A stretch of DNA of 64,000 nucleotides from Tanytarsus gracilentus (Eukaryota > Arthropoda > Insecta > Diptera > Chironomidae): NCBI GenBank assembly GCA_038502055.1, contig JAXRKN010000039.1, positions 4,526,001-4,590,000 on the forward strand, in the 5' to 3' direction. Positions 34,701 to 48,400 of the stretch are shown in pieces; the stretch's first letter is position 1, and every line of letters starts with the position of its first letter. Position numbers and translations under genes: made by a program. The notes below the pieces were generated by a model. The model was given only the letters and a program-made list of their open reading frames with translations, was not told the DNA's origin and ran no database searches.

Positions 34701-37700
34701 ATTGCACAAAGGACTCTCTCGACACACAAAAATCAATTCATTTTACTCTTCACATAATCCAGTTCAACTCATGATGTCGTCTTCAGTATTGAGGTAAAAA
34801 TAGTTAAAAATCCAGAGCTGAGAATTAAGGTCAAATTGGAATTCCGGTTGGATCGTACACACCGCCATAGAAATCTAATCAATCAACCTGTGCTGTAATT
34901 TTCCATGATGAAATTGGAAGTTTAATCTAACTTCGTTCAGTAGAAAAAATATGTGAATGAAAGCTTCCTTACCAACGGATAAACTCATACGTGAGTGCGG
35001 TTTTGAATGAACCTAGAAAACTTGCACGAGGAAGGAAGGAAGAATGATAGTCGTTAGGAAAGGAAGGATGTTGAGGAACGAAAAAAAATCTGAATGAAAA
35101 AGATTAGAGATGTCATTATCCTTTATTAGACGCTTAGAGTGCTTTCAATTTGCTCTAATTTTGCAGACCGTTTACGATGAGTCGAGGAGAAAAATATCTA
35201 ATCAATTTTTTGTGGAGGAATTTAGTAGTATTAACTTAATTATAGAAATATTTGGGTGTTAACGAGAGAGAATAAAGTGAGGAAAATGCACACGACACGA
35301 ATTCAATTTAAAAATTCAGAAAAACTTCGCTGAGATAAGTTTGCAAGTTCCTGGGAATTAATATTGAAATCTTAACTTTATTCATGTGATTTTTGAAAAA
35401 TTAATTAGAACATTATTAAGACTTTCAATTGAACTTGCAATAATTTTTCAGTTACTGAAATTATGAAACTTTAATTAATCAAAAATTCAAATTCACATTA
35501 AAATTTTTACTTGAAACAACTCTGATCAAATTATTTTTTAATCTCATCACAAAAATCAACACCTATCTTAATTACTGAAAGTAAAGTATTTTCTTTCATA
35601 GTTTCATTACGTTCTAAAAACTTCAAACAAGCTCGAGAAGGGAAGTTTGCATTTGGTCAGGAACACAATGTAAATATTTATCGTTTCTAGATATTTTCCG
35701 ATAGGAAATTTAATCTCACCATGTATTGGCTCCGATGAACTTTATTCAAAGATATATGAATAATTTTTAGAATTCGAGAACTTGAAAATTTATTTAATAG
35801 TGTTCATGTTCTGGTTTTTTGTTCTTCTAAACGTGGTAAACTAAATTGAATTTTAAATTTTTTTTCTACGTCAAATTTTTTTCTATTCATATTTTTTTAC
35901 AATAATAATCCTTTATCATAAAATTTTTATGACACAAAAGCCAGACCATATTATGAACTTCATAAAGCATGTTGAATAGAGAGTTCGAAAAAAACTAAAT
36001 TTCCATATCTTTAGTCCCATGAATAACTTAAAGGAAAGAGAGCAAAAGTATGTAAATTGACCATATACATCCTAAAAAACTGATATGCATGCCTCCGGTA
36101 GTGTATGATGTTAAGAAAGCACATAATAACATAGAGTGAAAAATTTATAATGCAATTTTATGTGTCAAGAATAATTCAAAAAACTTAGTATGGAACTTTT
36201 ATGCATTATTAAAAAATTTAAAATTAAATTCGTATTGATTTCATGAAAAGTTTAACCCTCTCTCTTTTGCATTGTTGATGATTTTTTAAAAAAGTTCATT
36301 TCATAGCTTCAGAAAAGCATTGATGCTTATTAACGAACTAGGATATGAACATAGCTTGCATGCATCAGCTTACAACAACAAAAAAAAACTCGACAATTGC
36401 TGTGCAGCACAAAAAATGCAAACAATTCCTCTTATACTCGCTCTATATCACATCAATGGTCGTGTTGTAGCGAATGTACATTTTTTTACTCAGTTCTTCA
36501 TGTGCGGTAGTTCGGGATTTGCTGAGCGAACCTTGTAATTTATGAGCGAGAGAGAAAAAAAAGCTTTTGTAAGATTAAAAGCCCTGCATTAGATTCATGT
36601 TGTGAATGGCTTTAATCAGAAATGGGTTTAAACTTTTTAAGTCTGATAAAAGTGTGTACACTGAGGCTTAAAGATAATTTTTAGGAACAATGTTAATGCA
36701 TTCGGAAAAATACTTTAGTGTAAAATAGAACTTTTTATAACGGAAAAAGGATTTCGCCAATATATGAAAACATTTCTTTGCACAACTTAACGATTTTTTC
36801 CAAGAATTACTTCAAAAGAGAAGCCATCACAATAACAATACAAATTGATGAGACGAAAATTGTTTTATTGTCACTTGAAAACATTCCACATTCATTCATT
36901 CTTTGACTAAGCTCAATTGTGAGCCACAACATAAGAAAGACGACAAAAATAAAGTATAAATGGGTGGGAGACGACACACACAATTCGAGAAGAACAATTT
37001 GCCATTAAATTTTATGTTCAATTCCAAGAGCAGCAACTTGTTTTTCCTGTCTATAGTGTTTTCAAGATGAAGGCAAACATTTTCACCAATTTTATATCTT
37101 CTCTCATTGTTAGTTTATGTGCATTGACATCCTCAAACATTTGTTTTGACAGCAATTTAAAAGTTTCCTTTATGATTTGTAATTTTAGCTATAAAATTTA
37201 ATCTTCAAAAATTAATGAAAAAATTTTTTGTCGCGATTTTTTATCCATCCAAAAAAATCTCAGATATCTAATTTGCGTAAGTACTTAATTAGCATTCTAT
37301 AGGCATTCTCCTTCTCTTCGCTGCTTGCGACATTAATTAAGGATTAATGAAATGGAAAATAGGCGGAAGAAATTCTTTAGCCGGAAATTAAAATTAAATT
37401 TCCTACTGATCCCTCTCCGAGCATTCACTCAGGTGGCTAATTTTCATCGCAATGTTAATTGGCTACAACTGAATGCCTGCAGTGGCTTTTGAAAAGCGAG
37501 GACGCCTTTAATTAGCTTAAATTTCATGAATATTTAAAATGATGATTAAAACTTTTAATCTTGAAAATTATGCTGAAGGTCAGTTTTAAATTTTCATAGT
37601 TTATTCAGCTCTTGAAAAATGAATCAACAAAAGTTTCGAAAACATGAAGAAAATTCTAATTTTTTTCTTCACAAACTTTAGATTGAAAAATTAGATGCAA

Positions 37701-39396
37701 ATCAGAAAAAATATTTTTCATACGACAATAATTTATGTGAAATGAAAAAGTTCCAAAAATTCAAAGAAAAATTAAATTTTCTTCTGAAGAAGCTTAATTT
37801 TTTTCTCTCAGTGTAAAAAGCTTTTTTTTGCAGTACAAGCACAAACCAACATCGTAGTAAACTTTCTTTAAAAAAACTCTCATTTTTGAAAAAGTTGAAA
37901 AGACATTAAAGATGAAAATGCGAACGAATCGCAATAAAACAAAAGAGGAAAAAATTGAAAAATCTTGATAAAATTTTCCCGCATAAAAAAGAAGAAGAAA
38001 ATCTTGGTAGCTGCCACCGATGGAGGAAAGAGCTTATCGCGAATTAGGGAAAGCTCAAGTTAATTTATTGCACAGAATTAGTACTTTACTTACTTACATA
38101 CACTCCACAACCGCATAACATCCCATCCATTCTTCTTCATCCTCGTTATCACTTTTTATCGCATCTCTCAATGTTCATATTCCCCTCTCTTCCTTGATTC
38201 TCGAGAGTTGTTGTTATCAACGATGTCTTGATTGTAAATGAAGAGACATTTTACAGCACATTTGAGATTTGTTTTCTATGAAGAATAAAAAAAAGCGGAG
38301 ATAATTTAAGCTTGACTTCAATCAGTATAAGGGTGTAACCCTCGAGGGAAAATTTAGCGAGTTCAGATGAGTTTTGAGAAATTTAACGTTTAAAATTATT
38401 ATGCTCTTTAAAAATAGAGAAATAATTTTAAATTTAAAGAGTTTGAACTCATTATATTTGCGAATAATTTCACGATAACCTCAAGTCTTTTAAAAAGCAA
38501 ATTCAAATTTTATTCACGGAAACTTTACAACATGATCGAGACACTTCTAAACTTCCTAACTGAAAGTTCACTTTATAACAATGTAACAAACTTTTTTAAT
38601 CCCCATCCACCTCATTTCTTCTCCTTCTCATCCAATCAATTTGTTTACAAAAGAAATAAAGAAGGAGTGCGTATCCAAAGCAGACAAAGAGAAATGCGAC
38701 ATGGTGGAGAAAAAAGTCAGGGGATGGAAATAAAAATTATATTTTATAATACATTATTTAAAAGTTAGAATTTGATGAAAAAAATAAATTTAAAAAAATT
38801 AGTGTCCACACTATAGACAATAATTTATTCGCTTCTTCCTTTTTATCCTTACAGAAATCAAAATTATTTATGGTTGAATTAAATTGTCATAGCATAAAGA
38901 AGATTAAATGTCAAACTTTTTCCTCTTCTTATTCACTACCACGTCAACAACGCGAAAAAGTTGGGGTAGAGAACGACAAAATGACATGAAAATTCAATGA
39001 GATCGACTTTTTTTGTGCTGACGCCGCGTTGATTTTTTTCTCTATTTTCGTTCGAGATTAAGCATCATTAGATGTTATTCTATCCTGATGATACAACTGA
39101 TAAGCGAATCCCAGATAATCTTTATTAATGTCATTCTTACTGATATTTGATGTTCAGCTTTTAGCTGTCGTGAGAGCGTGCGGTTTTGCTGAAGTATGCA
39201 TAATAGTTGTTGATGCTCGAGACGGAGAAGATTGTCGAGTGATTTTTAATCTTCTTAAGTGCAATTTGAGCTTTGACGGAATGCAACTGTTAATTTTTTT
39301 AATGCACTCTTTCAATCTAGTTTTCATAGCAAACTTAAAACCTCAAAATTTTCTATAAAATTTATTAATTTTTTACTTTTTTCTCTCTCATTTTAG
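31789..39396. other. Gene-poor DNA upstream of the dpr-like coding exons
   Basis: About 7.6 kb without a supportable gene. Small open frames on both strands look like chance. It ends in a strong pyrimidine tract and acceptor (TTTTCTCTCTCATTTTAG, ending at 39396), so at least its right part is an intron of the dpr-like gene. Confidence 0.5.
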
Positions 39397-39488
39397 ATTT
39401 AAATTTCAAAACCGGAAAATACCAAAAGAGAAAACTATAAAAAACCATCTCAAAGCCACCGAATGAATTTAAATCGTGAACGAGTAAA
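39397..39488 (+). other. 5' UTR part of first coding exon, dpr-like gene
   Basis: From the acceptor at 39395-39396 to the ATG at 39489. The sequence is A-rich and noncoding. The acceptor quality implies a spliced upstream leader. Confidence 0.55.
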
Positions 39489-42400
39489 ATGCATAAATCG
39501 ATTAATTTGTGGCTACTAGTGTTTGCAATCATGACGGTCGGAGTGAGCCACGAGAAACAACAGCAGCCGAATGAAAACGAAACGAGTGTTAATGTAGCAG
39601 AAATTATTACAAAAAATACTTTAGCTGTAGCAAATGAGGCTGTGGAAAATATATCAACGATAACGGAGAGAACTAAAGTCAAAGAAAGCATGGCAACTAA
39701 TATAGGTGAGTTATGTAACCGAAACAAAATATAGAGAGAAGATTCTTGGCGCCTCTTAAATTACATTCATGCGTGCGAGTGAGCTCGAGTGATGTCTCTT
39801 CCAATCTAAATGTATCATAACAAAAAAATATATCGGTTTGGTGTGACATTAAATTAGTCATAAGAAAGCGAGCGAGAAAAATTTTATGAGCCGTCATTTC
39901 GCAAGCGACAAAATGACAATTGATTTTCTTCTTCCATCTTGACTTTTAATCTTCTGACTCAACGACCTTAACTTTGTTCGCGAGTAACCTTGAGAGCGAT
40001 ATGTAAGAAGAAGTGATTTTTAGCTCTTAAGTGTTTTAAAAGCTGAGTGAATGAATTTGCTTCGCTTGTTAAGAAATTCTTTAAAATCACGATCGCATCT
40101 CAAACGAGTCAACACCTGCTTCACTTTGCGCATTAGCACAGCAATAAACGAATTAGTGCTGTTTGCTTTTACTCGCGAGATTTATGAAAATAAAGTTCCA
40201 CCACATTGATGTTGGTGAGAAAAAGCTCAAGAAATTCACTTCCCACATATTCATGGTCGTTTTGAGAGGGAAAAGTATATAAATTTTGCATATTTTTCTT
40301 CGCTTTCTCCAGACAATAAATCACAAAAAGGAAGCACAGAATCAGTGACAAAAAAAAGTAAGAAAGAAAGCGTGAATAAAAAGAAATGTTGGAAGCTTTT
40401 TTATTGTGCTTTTTTAATGTAAAGAAATTCAAAGTAGAAAATGAGCCAAAACGAAGACGAATTACATAATTTGTTTTCCTCACAAACAATCTCGACGGCA
40501 TAATTTTATTTTTTGGCAATTACTTTTAGCGATCGATTTCAATATACTTCGGATGTAAGCAAGAGTTGGAAAATTTAAATATTTTTTAGAATTTTAAGTT
40601 TAGTAATAAAATTTATATTCACTCAAAATTATTTTTAATTTTATTCAAGAGTGTTCATCGCTTGCTCAAACACTCGTTAATTCAGCATACATCCAATGCT
40701 TGTTGTTTGGAAAAGCAAAAAGTCACGATGAAGTTTCATGTATCAAAAAAGCTTTTAAGCTTCCCATTTTCTTCTCCTCATTCAATATATTGATCAATAA
40801 GTCATGATATGCAATCATGAGGAGATTTCTCGCATACAACGATGAAGGAAATTATAAGGGTGAGCAGAGGGTGGCGATGATGGAGAAGATAATACACACA
40901 TAAAGCCTATTGAAAGAGATAAATTCTCATTCCTCTTTTGATTCATCTCAGGTTTCACAAAATATGTGAGAAAGGACTTACTTAGAAAAGGATAAAAGTG
41001 AAAAGTTTTTTTCATATTTCTTAAAGAGGAAATTTAAAAAGAAATTTCAAATTGAAAAGATTTTCTTTACTTAAATGCACTTTTCAATATGAATAGATTG
41101 AATTCAAAGAAATCATAAAACATTCTTTCATAGAAATTTATATAAATATTTTTTATTTCCTCTTGAAAACTTAATTAAAAAATTATTTATTTTTAACCCT
41201 CTTTAAAATGTTAAAGAAAAAATACAAAATCATTTTCTAGCATGAATAAAGCTGAAGAAATTAAAGCTTAGCAATAAATAAATTTTCATCTCTATTTTCC
41301 CCCAAAGTGCATTTGTTTTGATAATAAAACTTTAATGTTAGGGAACTGAAATTTATTTAACTATAACTGAAATCTATAAAGCTTTTAAATTTTGTTGCTC
41401 TCTTGGTTGGATATTATCTTGTTAGAGTTAGAAACATTTAAATTATGAAGCATTAAAGTGGTGAATTTTAAGATGATCAGATTAATTTAAATTAAACTTT
41501 TAAAAAGCTTAAAAATAGATCATTTTTACCACAATGCATGTGAAACATATGCAAATCATCTTAATTAAGAAGGAAAAATATTTCAATTAAAAATTCAAAC
41601 AAAAACTCGGAAAATTTTCTCTTTGTTAAAAGTCTTTAATTGGCTCAAATCCTTGAACGAAAATTTTCGAGTGAACTTTTCACAAAATGCTCTCAATGAA
41701 AAAGTTTCATACTAAAAGTGAATTAAAAACTTTTCCCGAAAATCCTTTTTGAGAGGTTAAATTACGACAAGCTTAATCCTCTCGAAACCTTTGAAATGAA
41801 ATTAGATCCACCTTGAGATGAGATGAATTTTAATTTTTTATTCAAAAAAGTGCTCGCGAAAGGTCGTTTGTGATTTTAATCTCTATCGATCCTTTCGCCT
41901 TTAAATGACACTCATGAAATTCTTTGAAATCAAAGAAGACTTTTCATCTTTTACTAAGATTAACTTCGATGCTTGCCTTCTGAGAAGAGAGTGTATCAAA
42001 TTTCCTCGAGGTAAAATTTATTTTTATCTCATCTTTTGATATAAAATGCAATCTCACTTATTGAGTCTAAGAAGTGACCGAAAAATTAATTAAATCTCGA
42101 TAGCAAAAAAATAAGTCAATTATAATTTTTTTATCTCTCTCACTGAACAGATTCGAACAATTTTACAACGACATCAGCACAAAATGTGTCAACTATCAGC
42201 ATTCCACATACCACCACAGCTTATTTACAGTCCGAGAATAGTTTAGGGTCGAATGAGACAGTTCAACAAACCTCTGCAATAATGGTTTCCACCACCACAC
42301 CAACAACGCCCACTTCTATCCACCATGCACCTATTATAAGCTCACCGAGCAATTTTCCTCTCGAACTGACAACCGAGAAATTATCATTAACCAATAAGAC

Positions 42401-45400
42401 AACATCAGATAGTTTAATATTAAATGTAACGAATTTTAACATTGAAAATAGTAATTTAAGTAAATTATCGAAGCAACGTGGCACTAGCAATACGATAGGA
42501 AAATCATCGAGCAGCGGCGGTATTCGAGTGTCGGGACAGAAAATCGAAATGCCACATCTGAATAATTTTTTCGATCACTCGGTGTATCTGAAAAATAACG
42601 AGCACGGATTTCGGTGAGAAATTTTTTATTATTAAAATACCGGAGAGATTGACACAAAAAAGTGGATCTCATGCAGGCTTCACGGTGCCAATTTATCACG
42701 AAATTTCCATCTGACATTGTTACTAATTGAAAATATTCCATAATCTGAAAAATCGCCGAATAAAATTTAAATAATAAATTGAAAAATCGTGAAAATATTT
42801 TTCTCGTTCGGTTTATTAAATTTTACGAGAGTTGAGATGAGTTTTTTAGAAAATTGCCTCGTAAGCACTCAAAAATTAGCTTATTTGGAAGAAAAATTCA
42901 TTAATAATCAATTTATGACTTGTTTATTCGTCTATGATAATGCGAATGGAAGTGACGAAATGGAATAATAAATTTTTGTTTATGTAGCAAAAAAATATCT
43001 CGAGACTGAAAAGGATTTTCTCAAGGATGTTTTCTATTGTTTTTGGAGATTAAAGAGAGAATGCGACAACTGTCTCGGAAGTTTATTTTATTAATGATAT
43101 CGTAATTAAATTCTAGATGGAAAAGTGTCATTGTGACAAGTCCTAAAAATTACTTCATTAAAAATTTCCAAAATCAATTAAAGTTTTTTGACAACAATGT
43201 TGCACCAACAGCCGTTTAGAAATATTCAAGTCCAGCAAAAAGTTTTGAAATTTTAATGAAATCATCTAAAATTAAGTGCAACATACTCCAGCAAAACTAA
43301 TTCCACTTTTTACCCCTAACGAACAATCCACTTAACAAGATAATGCAAAAAAGTTTTTATTTTTAATGGCAACATGAAGCACTTTAAATTCTTGTGTTTT
43401 TATGCATTTTTCAATCCTCTATTCCGCTAGATATGGACCGCACTTTGAGACCGGGAATGTAACGAACATAACTGTCCAAGTTGGAAGCACATTTTATTTG
43501 CACTGCAGAATAAGTTTACTGCAAGATAAAACGGTAAGCTGCAATTTTTTATTTACACCATTCAAGGGATGAAAATTAAGTTTAAAAACATTTGTGATGA
43601 AAACATCCCTTGAAATATTTTTTGTGTACGTTTTTTATCACTCTGCTAGCCTTCATTTCCATTTCACATATCTCACTGTTCAATTCAATACATTCAACTT
43701 TTTTATAGGTATCGTGGGTACGTCGCAATGATAATGGATTGGAATTGCTCACGGTAGGGAAGCAACGATATTCCGGAGATGAGCGATATGAGCCATCCTT
43801 TCAATATCCCAACAATTGGCGTCTAAAGATTACGTCAGCACAAAAAATTGATGAAGCTACATATGAATGCCAAGTACCGTCATCAACTCAATTCTCCATA
43901 AATTTATTTTAACAATTTTTTTTCTCCTCCTTTTTTTTCAACACTCAGATAAGCACGTCACCACCGAGATTTATTCACTATAATGTTAAAGTTAATGGTG
44001 AGTAGTGTGAAAATATGCAAATGATGCCAGCACATTTAACCGCATGTGGCTGAGTTTATGAGCAAATATTATGAAAAGGAAAAATTTCCTCTTTCCGCTT
44101 AATTACACACGATTTTTATTTCCATAAAATGAGAGAGTGAGAGCAATGATATGATATGATAATGTAATTAAAATGGCAAATGGTGTGTGAGTTGCATAAT
44201 ATGGTCGGGTTGGATTACGGGGTGATTTGTAAGAGTGAAGCGGAAAAACTCATTAAATTGCAATGAATATCAATGTATTGACAGACACGCAATATTGAAA
44301 AAAAATTGCCTCCCATCAATCTCGCACTCGTACTCAATGGTGTGAATACTCAGAATTGTGGCCTTCAATCCTCTCCAAAATGACAGAATGGATTATTGAA
44401 AATTCGAAATTAATTTTTTTTCTGTAAACTGAAAGTCATTTTTTTAATTAAAATTAGGAATGAATTTTAAATTGATTAAAAGGAAAATTTTTCGACTCAA
44501 TTTTTACCCATAAATTCTAATATTTTTATATTCACAAACAACTTTCGAACTTAAAAAATTATGAATGATGATCCCCCGAAGCCATCTCGAAAATTTTCCT
44601 CACGTTCATAACCTTAAAGCCCACAACAAACAAAATATAAATATTCAAAATCATTTTGAGGTCGTTCACAGTTCCATGTTGCTACCAAATGTCGACCTCT
44701 CTCTCTCTCGCACCACCAGAATACAATTTTCTTTTTATCTCCAACTGCGTACATAAATACAATATTAATGTGTATGAGCCTTATGTTTGCGATCCGATTG
44801 TGTGTACACTTGAATTATTTCGATAATATTCGAGAGAGAATCAAAATGTGGAAATGCCAAGAGGCGAAAATGGTGGCAAGGATAGTCGAGTTTATTTTTG
44901 TTAGGCAAATGTCATTTTCAACCTGCATGAATATCTAAACACGAACCGAAGATCCCAATTGTAATCATGATGAAGATCATGCTCGAGGTGAGGAACGAAA
45001 AAAAATCTGAAGAAACTCAAATTGAAATTTATCAGCAAACAATTTTTTTCTGTATTGAACCGCAAGGGATGAAAATTCTGAGAAAAAGTTCACTTTATAA
45101 GAGTCATTTAAAAATTTATCACGAAGCGCGTGCCATCCTTGAATAAATACTTTGGATTTTGTCTTCTTCATTTGCTTCAAGGCAAAAGCTCTTTGGGAGC
45201 TTTTCCGGTTTTACCATCCGCATAAAAAAGAGAGAAGAGGAAACTGATTACATTTTTTTACATCCAAGCAAGTGAAAATGTGTGTATTTGATGATATTAA
45301 ATTCCATTTTCCATCTTCATAGTGAATGACTTTTTTATAGGCGTTTGATTTCGCTTACATTTCCTTGTCAGAGAGCGAAGAGGTGGAAGGAAATTTATTG

Positions 45401-48400
45401 CATGGATATAAAAATGTCGTATTCGGGCTATGTATGCCAAACATATGCACACACGTAGCCATTTGATTAGAAATTGTGGGACAGGATTATGCAAACATGC
45501 TAAGTGAAGTCATTTCGAGTCGCCGGATATACAAATTTTCTCCATTCACCCTCCTGTCAATTTATGTTTGGCTTTTTTGAGGTTGACTTGCTTCCGTGTG
45601 TTTGGTTTGTCGACTCAGTCATTCGGTGATTGAAATATTATTGAAGCTGTGTGAATTTTCTTAAAATTTTAACTTCATTCAACATGCGTAACACTAGCAT
45701 GGTAGCATAAAAAATGTTTAATTGAAATTTATAATCTAAATTTTATTTATATCCCCCATAATTTATTCATTTCCTCGCGGTTAAATTTCTTTTTTAAGGT
45801 TTCTCCACGTGCGAGAGAAAAACTTTTCTACCTTCTTACTTTTTAAAGAATTTTTTTCCGCTTTTCAATCACATTGGGATTCGTTTGCTCTCACGTTCAA
45901 ATTAAAATTCTTCTTTTTCACTCTAATTTAACATTACCTCACGCATGCAATGCGTTTATATGACATACATACAAATAAAGTCAACCGCACTCACGACGGA
46001 GGGAGGAAAAGTTTTATTTTTCAATTTATTTTTCCGAGGTTTCATTTCTGTGGTTTCCATCGTAAAACATTTGAACGAATGCCGGTGTATGTCGAAGTTT
46101 TACTTTTTGGCGATTCCCACACGGCAATAAATGGATGAGCCATACACTGTGTGTCAGTTTTATAACTCCTTTCGTACCTTCTAAACGAAAGCATGGCAGT
46201 AAAAGGTAGAAGTGAATTGAGTGTTTTATTTATTTATACCGCTCTGCACACAAACACACATCCGACTCGGTCAGATTCGGGAGACAAAGTTAAATTACAC
46301 ACTTGATGATTCAACCTTACATCTCTCTTTAAAACAGCTTTAATAATAAAAGCGACCGAGTTTAAGAAACTCTTAACGTGATTGACTTATTTATTGGGAC
46401 GCTGTTCCATTACGTCGGAGAGAGAAAATAGCATGAAGTGTATCCATCGCATAAAATTCAATTTCTCAGTACTTCAAACACGGGTATGATGTTGTGCTTG
46501 CTTTATTTTTATCCAATATGGAAGGTTTAAGATGTCTAAGTGTATTATTGAAAATGGGCTACTTACTTTCAATGGTTTACAGATGTGTGATGGAGAAATT
46601 TTAAAAATTATGACTGTGAAAAGGGTTTGATTAAGTTTGAGAGTTAAAAATTGATCAATTTTAATCTGACAGAATAAAATTATTTTCACTCACACAAATT
46701 TTTCCCACGATATCAAATTCAGTTCTTTGTTCAATGTCTGTTGACTTTTTGGATTACATTTTGCTTGTTTGCATCCCACAAATTGAACACTTTACACCCG
46801 ACATCACGTACAATATCCTTAAAGAAGCGATAGTACTCAATGACATAGTAGCAAAAAGAATAATTTTTTGGCACTTTCATCCCTTTGATTTAAATCATCT
46901 AACACCTTTTATGTAACTTTACATGCCTCGTTACCTTTTTTAACCTCACTGTGAAGAAGAAAAAAATTCAGCTCATATTCAAAATTATTAAATTTTTACA
47001 TAGCTTTCACAGAGAAGGATAAGGGTCGATTGCTAAATGAGAAATTTTTTGAATTGAAAAAGTTTTAATGAGCGAAAAAATTTTAACATGTGTGATAAAA
47101 TTGAGATCTTTTAGCAATCTGTGTGGGTTTTTAATTTTAATTTCGTTAATGATGATTTAACGGTCATTTGAGCTAATTTTAAAATTACAGCCATCAATTT
47201 TAATTTTATTAAATCAAGAAATCAGTTGTGACAACTATTGCGACATAAAAATATTCATAATTTCATTCGAGCGGAAAATATCTGCAAGTGACTTTCGGAT
47301 TTATGGCAAATTTGATTTCATACGAAATTGAACATGAAAATTATGTGTGGGAAATTTTATTATCGAGAGCAATGGAGAGATGAATGAACAAGATGGAGAT
47401 TATGAATAGCAATAAATCGCTCACATCTTCCATTCGAATTGCTCTTCCTTACAATTTAATGATAGTTTTGAGAATTATTATAATAAATGCACATATGAAA
47501 GGGGAGTGATTATGTATGCAAACATGGGAAAGCACTTTGTATGCAGATTTTCGTATGAGGAAAAAGCTAATACAGTTGAAAAACTTTTCGAGACCCCGAG
47601 ACATAAGTGAAATCATTAGTAGTTTTTGGCAGACTGAATGTGGGAAAGATGAAACTTTTCAATTTTGAATCGTATGCATGTGTTTGACATATTGCTGTTG
47701 ACATGAAAACATTTTGCTCAACTTTTCCTCAAACAAATTAAATTTGAGAGCGTTTTTTTTCGGTTGGGCTGTGAATGGATGTGAAAACAGCAAAAAAAGG
47801 GCATCAGGGTGAAAAAAAAATTCAGACATTAACGCTTCGAGAATTTTTTTTCGCATGCTCACTCGAATATTAAAGTAATTTACATTGGGAACATTTTATG
47901 TTGTGGAAAAATATCTCGAGGCATCTCATGTTGAATTCGGATCATGGTGTCTCTCCGAAAGGCAAAAATCATCATCATCATTTCAAATTGAGATGTTAAA
48001 TAAAACCAAGAATTTTTTTTTGAAAATGACATTTGTGAAAATTTAAAACTTAAACTTTCCATCCCTTGCAAAAAATCCATTCCAAATGGATAACTCTGAA
48101 TATTAAATAACCAAAAAAGAGAAAGCCCATAAAGATATTAAGAGCAAATCCTTACATACTTAATGAACACATAAATTGTCTCGCCATTGTTCGATATCAT
48201 ATTTAGCTTTAATTAATTTATTGTTCGAGCAAAATTAAGTCACTCGCATGTACGAGAGAAATTTTTGTGTGCCTTTTAAAAGTTTAACCATTAATTTATC
48301 TGAATAGTGCTTTTATAATTTATGGAAGTTCCATGGAACATTTTCTTCCATGTGTCGACATAAATTTTGCTGCTATCGGGAAGCGAACGCTAGCGGAACA

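Noticed and set aside
39365..39727. 120-codon minus-strand frame at the dpr-like first coding exon
   Set aside because: It is the antisense shadow of the real signal-peptide exon.
40169..40519. 116-codon minus-strand frame inside the dpr-like intron
   Set aside because: Low-complexity Lys/Phe/Ser composition, no domain and no splice partners; judged a chance frame.
47965..47981. CAT trinucleotide run
   Set aside because: A brief simple repeat within an intron, expected by chance or slippage.
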